Source of the DNA: Cinchona pubescens
Lineage: Eukaryota; Streptophyta; Magnoliopsida; Gentianales; Rubiaceae
Assembly (NCBI GenBank): GCA_025175665.1
Contig: JANKKI010000123.1
Coordinates: 6,042,501-6,106,500 of the forward strand
Length of the DNA: 64,000 nucleotides
Reading direction: 5' to 3'
Shown: one piece after another, positions 57,701 to 64,000 of the stretch
How positions within the stretch are numbered: position 1 is the stretch's first letter
Layout of the letters: each line of letters begins with the position of its first letter
Notes under the pieces: generated by a model
Database searches by the model: none
What the model saw: the letters and a program-made list of their open reading frames with translations, nothing else
What the model was told of the DNA's origin: nothing
Position numbers and translations under genes: made by a program

Positions 57701-60700
57701 AGGGGACTATTGATGATGTGGATTAGTGACACATAGCATACTACCTAGATTGTTCTAGAAGTGCCTACGTGGCAGCCTCATTAAGGGCAATTATGTAATT
57801 CAGCTTCAGCTGGACTAGCATAGAGATAGCCTTATGCCTCCTTATGAAATTCTATAAATAAGGGGCTTGGGTGCTACTAAAAGAGGATCGAAACTCAGAT
57901 AATCAAATACACTTCTGACATTCAGCTCTTCCACTTTCTCTCTCCTCCTAGAATCTAATTCTAGCTTCTTCAGCAAGCAAATCGAGTTCTTTTTGTCTTA
58001 ACCTTCAAAGCCCTTGACAGTTTAAATGGGAAAATTAACTTATAATACAAAGAATCTTCAGGACTTTTTGTCCTTTTTTACAAACTACTCTAATATGTAT
58101 TTCATCTATACTTTTGAATGCTGATGCTATTAGTAAGTCGATGAATTACGATGACTTCCAAATGGTCGAAGTTCATCTTGGATCCGAACTACTTGTTATA
58201 TCTATTGGTTAAAATAATACCTAATTATGAGGTCATCCAGATAGCTTGTTCTGCATTTGATTGAAGATGTGGAATGATTTTCTTTGGTCAAGTTGTATGG
58301 ATTTAGAAATGAATTTCCTCTTGGTGATTCTGACAAGTTAAACTTTTTCCAGGTTCCAGTTGTTGATGGATACTCATTCCCTCATCTCACTAAAAGAATG
58401 AATGTAGCCGGACGCCACATCACTTCATATCTTGTAGATTTGCTTCAACGGAGAGGGTGAGTGCCATCATTTATCTGTAATGAGTATAATGATTTATGCT
58501 ATTATTACTTTTCCTTGGTGCTTCTAATTGGAAGAACAAACTTTGGTTTTCAAGGTATGCAATGAATAGAAGTGCTGACTTTGAGACAGTCAGGGATATC
58601 AAAGAGAAACTCTGCTACATAAGGTGAAGAGTCGCATCAATAACTTGTGCTTTTCGTTTTTTATTTTATTTTCAGAAGTTTTAATTTGTGGTTTATATGG
58701 TTGCAGTTATGATTATAAACGGGAGTATCAATTGGGACTTGAGACAACTATCCTTGTTAATAGTTATAGTGTGAGTTTATTTGTTTTGTACAGTAACTTT
58801 TTATTGATGACATTGTTGTCAGAGATCCTGACAAACACTTTTCATCCTTGTTTGCAACGAGACCATAGTTTAGTGGACAATTTAGTATTATTTGAAGATT
58901 TATGCATCTGTTTGGCAATTTTCTGATATTGGTATTTCAAGTTTAGAACTTTTCGTTTTTGAAAAGAAAATGTGCGCTAAAGTGGACATGCTTGCCCTCC
59001 GGTTCTCTTACCCTGGATGGAATTTGCTTCTTTGGTCTGCTAATAAGTTGCGGAGTTTTAATCTAACAGCTCCCAGATGGAAGGGTGATTAAAGTTGGGA
59101 CTGAGAGATTCCAGGCACCCGAGGCTCTTTTCACTCCGGTAAATGGCTCCCTTAATTTTTCTGTCTCATGGTTCCTTTTAACCGCAGATTGCAATTATTG
59201 TATATTATGTTTACACGCATATCCATTATTGTTAAAGAACATGGGCTTCCACCTCAAACCAATTGGCAATGAGTGGTGTGGCCCATGAACGTTATTAATT
59301 TGCCCAGGATCTTTAGGTTAACCAATGTGAGATATATGTATATTTAACACTCCTCTTACACGTGACTTGGGTTGGTTGAGGGCCCAGGGCTAGAGAGAAC
59401 CCGTGGCTTGGGTTGGTTGAACTCCTGGGAAGTTGACACCCGCGGCTAGAGAGAACCCATGACTTGAGTTTGGTTGAGCTCCCGGGGAGTTGACTGCCTG
59501 GGGCTAGAGAGAGAACCTGTAAGTTGGGTTTGGTTGAGCTCTCGGGGTTAGAGAGAGCCCGTTGAAATGGGTTGGGGAGAACACAAGACACGTGTGGATG
59601 GGGGAAAACTTGAGGCTAGCTTTGATACTATGTTAAAGAACATGGGCTTCCATCTGTTAAAACCAATTGGCAATGAGTGGTGTGGCCAATGAGCCTTGTT
59701 AATTAGTCCAGGATCTTTAGTCTAGCCAACTATATATATATATTATCATCTGTACCCCGCAATTGAAACAAAGAAGAAATGAGTGGAAAATTAGTTCTCC
59801 TTTCCTTTTGAACCTTCTACTCTTCCATGGTTTATTGCAAGAGGCACCTCTTCTCCACAGTACATTTCTTGCTAAAACATTTCACTGTTTTCTCACTGAT
59901 CGTTTTAATGCTCAGTTGTAAGTATGCGAAAAGGGCAAGTTGTGCAAATTCATGTAGGACAGAAATAGAAAACTTTGGACTATGCCAAAGAACTATCTTT
60001 CTGCTTAATATTTTGACCTTCTGTTATTAAGGACAATTATAAGCGTCTATCGCTAAAAATTTCTGCAAAGCATCTATAGTTGTCCAGAAACTAAAATGCC
60101 ACTTTACTTCACACGTCCTCTTAGTTATGATGCAATTGCAAGGTATTTTTATTGTGTTCTATCTCTCTAAATAAAAATTGAATTTGAATGATCCAATATA
60201 AATTAAAAGAACAAATATATATTGAATTTGAATTACAGGAACTCATTGATGTTGAAGGTGATGGGATGGCAGATATGGTGTTTCGCTGCATTCAGGAAAT
60301 GGATATTGACAACCGCATGATGGTATAATTAATAACTACATTACAAGTAATAGTTTAGTGTTGCTGTCGCATGACATGGCCAAGTTATTATGATCTAACA
60401 AAATGTTTGATTTTTTTTTTTTTGGCAGCTATACCAACATATTGTCTTGAGTGGAGGGAGTACAATGTATCCTGGATTACCTAGTCGGTAATACTTTCAA
60501 GTCCTCTTTTCCTTAAGTTAAGCTGTGACAACCTTGACTTCTTTTGAATTATTTGCAAATATTTGGTCTTTGTCCAGCTTGGTGTTGTACTTTGTTTATG
60601 TCTTCTTGAATTTTCAATAATATATTGTTTGTATAATAGTTTCTTTTATTACAGGAATCCTTTTCTAACTATTTAGAGAAGTTTCTTATTCCTTTCTTCT

Positions 60701-62027
60701 TGTTTTTCTTCCAAGTAAATTTTTTCCTTTGTGTGAACCATCGCACATATCAATCCTTGATTAATTTTTACTAATCAGCTCTATGGTTTGTTTTCAGGTG
60801 TACATAATTTTCCTGTTAAATATGGTTGATAGTGTTTTAGGCTTCATTTGAACCCTCTGGTTAATTTAAACATTTAATCTATATTAGGTGTCTTAATTTC
60901 CCTTTTAATCTACGTAGTGTAGAGATAGAGTTGTTCCAATGCATAAATGGTTTCTTGTGGTCCTTGCATGTCATTGGCCCCAATCTCACATTCATTGACT
61001 TGCCAAAAAGAGAGAAGAGGATGTGTCAATCTATACAAAATACCTGTTGCCTAGCTGTAGGTGTTATAACTCAAAAATCTTGACATCTATTACGGTATTG
61101 CTCATTATAGGTCTCATATCTCATAATGTGATAATGGTGGCAAGGTTTTCAAACATAAAACTTTTTTACCCTCAAGGTGATGAGAGAAGTTTTTCTGTGT
61201 GTGTTGCTGCATATCCCATGTAGCTTGCCTATGTCTAATTTTGATGCTTGAAAGGCATAGCCTTTTTATGTAAGGGTTAATTAAACTTTATCCTTAAAAA
61301 CTTAGCGTCACTAACACTTCAATTCCTAATGTTAACTTCAATTCCTAATGTTACTTGTTAAGCAACCCCCTTCCATTATGCTAGCTTAGCATTGTGACCA
61401 TTCTCCCCTTATCTCCTCTCTCTCTCTCTTACCTTCATTGCTCTCCATCCTTCCACCAGCCACGGTCACCAATTTAAAAAAAAAAAAAATTTATTTTATT
61501 ATGGTTGGCCCAAATCATTTTAAAGAATGAAAATTAATTCAAAATTTCTTGACTCATGGGTATTAATGTAGCCAAAACTTAGTCAAGAAATGTGTGACCA
61601 TTACAATTGACCATTATTAATCCAAGGACTTTAGTGATAAAAAAATACTGTTATGGACTAAAGTGTTAGCAACGCTGTATAATACCCATGAAAGTTTATG
61701 GGGATAAAGTTTAACTAACCCTTTATGTATAGTCTGCTTACTAGACGCAAGTGTAAATTATTTTTATGGAGGGATATTCTCTGTTGCATAAATTATTTTA
61801 TTCACCACATTCTAGTTGTTTTTATCTGGTTCTGACATGTTGTTTTTGCTTAAATGCATGATGGGTGTACTTGCAGATTCCCAAGGATTTCTTTGCTTTG
61901 GAAATCTTACTTTACCAAGCTGATACTTTTCATGTACGTTTTATGTTCAATTTTTTTCAGCTTGGAGAAAGAAATCTTAGATCGTTATCTTGAATTTGTA
62001 CTTAAGGGAAACAAAGATGGGTTAAAG
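45799..62027 (+). CDS. ARP2: ARP2, actin-related protein 2 (ARP2/3 complex), 3' end outside window, one exon missing
   Basis: ARP2 pairs with ARP3 as the actin-like core of the ARP2/3 complex, which nucleates branched actin filaments in the cytoplasm. Exons seen, all with GT-AG borders: 45799-45840, 45894-45939, 46400-46534, 46669-46740, 46840-46918, 47089-47138, 58353-58456, 58555-58623, 58707-58770, 59070-59138, 60239-60322, 60429-60487, 61961-62027. Key blocks are MDSRNVVVCDNGTG (phosphate loop start), RHQLDMSYPVNNGIVQNWDDM, VIDSGDGVTHV (second phosphate loop), RMNVAGRHITSYLVDLL, DYKREYQLGLE, RFQAPEALFTP and HIVLSGGSTMYPGLPSRLEKEI. From exon 46400 on phases fit perfectly. Between the first two exons about 65 coding bases are missing, which breaks the frame. 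About 54 C-terminal residues lie beyond the window. Confidence 0.93.
47424..47685 (+). repeat. 5' LTR of element 5
   Basis: It runs from TGATGATGTGG to GCTTCTTCA. It is short for the lineage. CTATAAATA at 47565-47573 is the probable TATA box, so transcription should start about 30 bp later. Confidence 0.95.
47565..47573 (+). promoter_or_regulatory. TATA box of element 5 LTR
   Basis: CTATAAATA is conserved in both LTR copies and sits about 110 bp before the LTR end. Confidence 0.65.
47687..47705 (+). other. Primer-binding site of element 5
   Basis: TTGGCGTCGTCTGTGGGAA follows the LTR. It differs by one base from the TTGGCGCCGTCTGTGGGAA site common in Tat-type elements. Confidence 0.8.
47778..49558 (+). 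pseudogene. Gag of element 5, broken and adapter-damaged
   Basis: A first ATG at 47778 (MKNRGTRRTASKD) meets a stop before the long frame 47842-48273 (charged, KLTKSRSNEQADESHSSTSEK). After an adapter junction (48371-48403), 48425-48676 holds the conserved capsid block YGYSDATRCKLFATTVRGPAQKWFQEL...FHDLAKSFLGHF. A second adapter trace (48717-48740) is followed by 48705-49118 and by 49115-49558 with CAFHGQHGHDTEACNHLKVEIEKAI, the zinc-binding motif of Tat gags. The reading frame changes at each adapter, so real and artificial damage are mixed. Confidence 0.85.
48371..48403. other. Nextera junction adapter in gag of element 5
   Basis: TCTTCTACACATCT is followed by AGATGTGTATAAGAGACAG, with one mismatch in the first half. 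A degraded copy, CTGTCTCTTTACACATC, lies at 48717-48733. Confidence 0.94.
49506..49907 (+). pseudogene. Protease of element 5
   Basis: The flap and C-terminal part (SYNMILGRPTLIHLQ, 49800-49850) lies in one frame. The active site VDTGNSADIIFWDSW lies one frame over near 49610-49660, so a single-base indel separates them. DTG is intact. It would cut the element's polyprotein. Confidence 0.8.
50153..51066 (+). pseudogene. Reverse transcriptase of element 5
   Basis: It starts with EFKGLIFRLVAEYKDVFSWTVEDMPC (50153-50371), shifts frame, then 50337-51011 gives MCQDFSDLNKACPKDSYPYPRID, FLDAFKGYHQIYMAREDEEKTSFIT, TMPFGLKNAGATYRLVNKIF and the catalytic YIDDMVVKS. A further shift near 50850 leads to LRSIQMRLNPKKCTFGVPLEKFLGFIVSHRGIEANPEKVQAI (to 51066). 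The catalytic residues are intact and the frame is broken by two indels. Confidence 0.9.
51067..51650 (+). pseudogene. First RNase H of element 5
   Basis: Blocks are LTGRMAALNQFLSKSAERGLPFFRLIKK, a stop-interrupted middle, then YTPIEKAAFSLVVSARKLRPYVHGHKIIILTN and WSVELFEFDVEF..AIKAQALADFIAE. This is the classical Ty3 RNase H, whose first catalytic region is eroded (stops near 51206 and 51318). Confidence 0.82.
51653..52320 (+). pseudogene. Second, archaeal-type RNase H of element 5
   Basis: The first part (51653-51913) shows WELHVDEASCESGAGAGIIIRSSEGDYLTYAHRFGFKATNSEAEYEALICWMKIA. It has the catalytic Asp of the D-x-A motif and the Glu of NSEAEYEAL. A frameshift leads to 51847-52320 with KVDIIKIARIRNTHADALSKLASA (His and last Asp region). 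A second RNase H after the first is a hallmark of Tat elements. The frame break lies at a short stretch near 51900. Confidence 0.88.
52321..53422 (+). pseudogene. Integrase of element 5, second catalytic Asp changed
   Basis: The zinc module is complete (MHEGICGSHIG...RGCHQC, 52362-52550). The core 52587-53009 has GPLPRGVGKLEFLIVAVDYFTKWIEAEPLATIS. It then has LVSVNGKQFEG where relatives have a SDNG, so the second catalytic Asp is Val (GAT to GTT), and HPQANGQTEVCNRTLL. The C-terminal module is at 53075-53422 (YNARVKHRYLRPGDLVLRKNEA, GLYLVIEAHTSGYYKLVDMRGDPIPRMWN). One indel lies near 53010-53075. Confidence 0.88.
53448..54090 (+). repeat. Tandem repeats 3' of pol in element 5, about 164-bp unit
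   Basis: Three good units and one eroded unit start near 53448, 53613, 53777 and 53941. Each has CTGCTCCAACT.TAAGAGTTT, then GAGGGCCGAGGCTTAGCAG.CCCCC twice, then AAAAACAAAG. The GGGCCGAG(G/A)CTTAG motif thus appears as a dimer in each unit. Confidence 0.9.
54091..54620. other. Spacer between repeats and antisense gene
   Basis: No coding signal. It should hold the antisense gene's 3' end on the minus strand, but no clear polyadenylation signal was picked out. Confidence 0.45.
54621..57048 (-). CDS. Antisense extra gene of the Tat element, putative gypsy-type transposon protein, probably spliced
   Basis: Runs opposite to gag-pol. Start at 57048 (or the internal Met near 56950). The N-terminal half has SLDPEDIKILRDRCRF, LPPPGYLTVYQEQLEAGLRLPIVPLL, then, one frame over, ISQLTPNALRIIAGFTFLCKL and DSLHARRLVESNLRINFNNQPAILSNNILVWAGLFP, matching the family called putative gypsy type transposon. 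The C-terminal half is a Glu/Gln/Leu-rich coiled coil (MEKKTLEVDVGDRDKKLADLEQRVLQLQEEAQ), ending near 54621 (PQFPESS-type end). Three stretches look like introns with GT-AG borders: 56125-56021, 55610-55525, 55249-55175. A frameshift near 56560 interrupts the conserved half. The function is unknown. Confidence 0.72.
57049..57710. other. 3' region of element 5 and antisense promoter candidate
   Basis: It lies upstream of the antisense start. It has a purine-rich stretch (57050-57240) and four GCGTGAAAA.CGAGGCGTTACGG-type repeats (57300-57425). GCTGAGGGGACTAT at 57697-57710 is the PPT. Confidence 0.5.
57711..57972 (+). repeat. 3' LTR of element 5
   Basis: 262 bp, four substitutions from the 5' LTR and no indels. 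GCAAG follows as right target duplication. Confidence 0.95.
59230..59741 (-). mobile_element. TRIM-like element in ARP2 intron (copy 1)
   Basis: LTRs lie at 59230-59349 and 59631-about 59741, both beginning TGTTAAAGAACATGGGCTTCC on the plus strand. A degenerate primer site in antisense (GCTTTGATACTATG) precedes the right LTR, so the element runs on the minus strand. The inner part (59350-59630) is four or five copies of a 55-60-bp unit with GACTTGGGTTGGTTGA and GGGCTAGAGAGAACC. ATTAT flanks both sides (59225-59229, 59742-59746). It has no coding capacity. Confidence 0.85.
61274..61721. mobile_element. Mutator-like MITE in ARP2 intron
   Basis: The ends GGGTTAATTAAACTTTATCC and its inverted match (GGATAAAGTTTAACTAACCC) are of the same family as 9107-10267. 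Flanks are TTTATGTAA (61265-61273) and TTTATGTAT (61722-61730), a 9-bp duplication with one change. The element is 448 bp, noncoding, and carries a CT run at 61414-61431. Confidence 0.85.
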
Positions 62028-64000
62028 GTAAGCTTTTAGCTGCTTTTAATGTTGTCTAAGCATCCTTTTGTTAAGTTTATAATTTTTTCTTAGGATTGGG
62101 TCAGAACTAACAGTTGATATCTTGTTAGTAAGTCAAGTTTTTAACCTATCCCAAAAAAAGAAACAGATTAATCACATTAAAATGTTTCAAAATCTTATTT
62201 GTATCTCACTTTGCCGCCTAACATTATGTTTTTGTCATCCCTCTGACCAATGGTTAATGAAGAAATATCAGACTTGTTAAAAAGAAAAGAACGCAAAAAT
62301 ATCAACCTGACAAATTATCTGTACAAAAAGTTAAAATAAACCTCTTTTAAGTTAGAAGATTGATCACTTCACACACTGATACTATGTTTATTGCACCTAA
62401 AACACCCTCTGTTAGTAATGTTTGCAAGCCTTATTGCAAAAATACATTTATGCTGCATAGGTCATGCAAAACTACTTTGGGGATGCTTAAGATGTCCGTT
62501 CATAATTGTAGTAGATTATTAATAGCATGGATTACAGGTGCCACGAAAGACGTACTCAATTGGTAGTTGAAGCTAGATAATTTATTAAAAAATGATCCGA
62601 AATGATTTTGAAATGACTTGAGTCTTGAAATATTCTAGAAAGGAGAGGAATTTACATGATTGAGCAATGAAAAGTGCTAAAATTTAGTTGTAACTATAAT
62701 ATATGGTTGTTAGTGGTTATAAGTACATAGTTGTTTTGGACTTTCTTTTTGCACTACTTACAATGGTTATGCCAAGTTCTACTTTAATACTTTTTGTTAA
62801 AGAACTTGGGTTTCCATCTCAAAACCAATTGGCAATGAGTAGTGTGGCCTATGACCTTATTAACACCCCCTCTTAGGGATATTTTATATTTAACACCCCT
62901 TCTCACACGACTTGAGTTGGTTGAGCGCCCAAGGCTAGAGAGAAAACCCGTGACTTGGGTTGGTTGAACTCCTGGAGAATTGAGTGCCCGGGGCTAAAGA
63001 GAATCACTCATGACTTGGGTTAGTTGAACTCCCGAGGAATTGAACAAGACTGTTGGACTGGGCTAGAGGGAACCCAAGGCACGTGTTGATAAGAGAAAAC
63101 TTGAGACTAGCTCTGATACCATGTTAAAGAACATGGACTTCCATCTCAAAACCAATTAGCGATGAGTGGTGTGGCCTCTGACCATTATTGACACCCCCTC
63201 TCAGAAGGATATCAATGTGGAATATTTTTATATTTAACACTTTTAAAGCCAGATAATATAAAGTGCAGATTTTTGTAGATAGGCTACACATGCTTCCTGA
63301 TAAAAGGTTCAGTGCATAAAGATGATCTTTAGGGGGTAAACTGAAGTTGTTCTGAATTTGAGGAGCTTCTTATGAGGATAATTTGTTCATTCTATGCTTC
63401 CTGTATCTTTGACCATTATTGCACTCCAAAATACGCAAACTAAATATGCAAGACTGGAGTGCCTGAAGCTTTTTTTGGGGTGCCAAAATCGTTTACCTTA
63501 GTCAAAGGTGGTTAGTGGAAGAAAAGTACTTTTAGGAGGTGAATGATACTTGGTAAAATTCAAAGTGAGCCCTGGAAATTAGCCATAAGTAGAGTTAAAA
63601 TTTTTTATATGTAATAATTTAATATGAAAGTTGCTGACCTCCAACATCTTTGTCATAGATTGGCATTGTACTTCCACTTTTTGGATAAATAAGCATAAGG
63701 TCATGAGTAAGAGATGCCATTAGATAGACAGAATATATTCAAAGTTTCAACAAGGAAAAGGACTGCTGCTCACTGGCGAGAAACAACCGTATATGATGCC
63801 GCCTCCCTGCTTTTGGGTTGGCTTCCAAAATTTTTTGATGTTGTCTGTGTATGATTTTATGTGTAGACTTGAGTCTAGCTATGGCCATTAATGGTGATGG
63901 TCATCTTTAGTGGTTTGGTTGGAGCTGTATGATTTCACCACTCAAATTTAATGAATTTGGACACTGGTTAGATTTGCTGGCGTGAGACTTTCACTCCAAT
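62028..64000 (+). other. Last visible ARP2 intron
   Basis: GTAAGC follows the exon ending GGGTTAAAG. The remaining C-terminal exons (IEDPPRR-type region) were not found, so the intron continues past the window. Apart from the TRIM copy I see nothing coding. Confidence 0.8.
62795..63239 (-). mobile_element. TRIM-like element in ARP2 intron (copy 2)
   Basis: LTRs at 62795-62895 and 63122-63239 start TGTTAAAGAAC and end TATTTAACA. An antisense primer site, GCTCTGATACCA (complement TGGTATCAGAGC), ends at the right LTR. CTTTT flanks both sides (62790-62794, 63240-63244). It belongs to the same family and orientation as copy 1 and has fewer inner repeats. Confidence 0.9.

Larger units (their letters stand above)
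47424..57972 (+). mobile_element. Tat-lineage Ty3 retrotransposon (element 5), complete and young
   Basis: Two 262-bp LTRs (47424-47685, 57711-57972) differ at four positions. GCAAG flanks both ends (47419-47423, 57973-57977). The order is LTR, PBS, gag, protease, RT, RNase H, a second RNase H, integrase, tandem repeats, antisense gene, PPT, LTR. The dual RNase H and the antisense extra ORF mark the Tat lineage. Gag carries adapter artefacts, and several frames are broken despite the young LTRs, so part of the damage may be assembly error. Confidence 0.95.
47139..58352 (+). other. ARP2 intron enlarged by a complete Tat element
   Basis: Donor GTAAAC follows ACTCATGTG and the acceptor is TTTTTCCAG. 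Of 11,214 bp, 10,554 are element 5 plus its duplication, so the original intron was about 660 bp. Exon phase across it is preserved. Confidence 0.9.

Noticed and set aside
59313..59591. 92-residue Pro/Ser-rich repetitive ORF
   Set aside because: It is the TRIM internal 55-60-bp tandem repeat read in antisense; the second TRIM copy does not keep it open.

Overview
The window is nuclear DNA of a flowering plant, most likely a eudicot draft assembly. It is AT-rich. It holds one conserved plant gene split into many small GT-AG exons (ARP2, a subunit of the actin-nucleating ARP2/3 complex) in a dense field of nested plant LTR retrotransposons. No intact retrotransposon reading frame survives, and I see no prokaryotic operon, tRNA, rRNA or CRISPR.

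Layout. 1-~9050: Athila/Tat-like Ty3 element 1 (+), entering from the left, with broken pol, a degenerate extra 3' ORF and a 3' LTR. 9107-10267: Mutator-like TIR element with a perfect 9-bp target duplication. 11092-24457: complete Ty3 element 2 (+), with both LTRs, PBS and PPT. Its gag is split by a solo Tekay/Del-type LTR (12946-15075) and its RNase H by a solo copia-type LTR (18390-19254). 24762-25935: truncated copia LTR with PBS. 25942-40200: truncated Ty3 element 4 (-), whose 5' LTR is split by Tekay/Del chromovirus element 3 (30413-39771, TSD ATGTG). 40206-42758: eroded Helitron Rep (-). 44701-45390: AT-rich tandem repeats. 45799-62027 and beyond: ARP2 (+). Its seventh intron carries a complete, young Tat element 5 (47424-57972). 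Later introns carry two TRIM-like elements and a short Mutator-like MITE, all with target duplications.

Two results matter most to anyone using this sequence. First, element 3, and to a lesser degree the gag of element 5, contain about a dozen whole or partial copies of the Nextera (Tn5 mosaic-end) mate-pair junction adapter, with inverted chimeric fragments around them. Parts of 32.4-39.1 kb and 48.3-48.8 kb are therefore assembly artefact, and several ORFs there translate the adapter. Second, the ARP2 model lacks the exon that should follow its first 14 codons, which carries the rest of the phosphate-binding loop. This is either a disabling deletion or another assembly error.

The main biological points are a spliced-looking antisense gene in the 3' part of the Tat element, a possible internal promoter and leader intron for the extra ORF of element 1, and a nested insertion chronology that target duplications resolve base by base.
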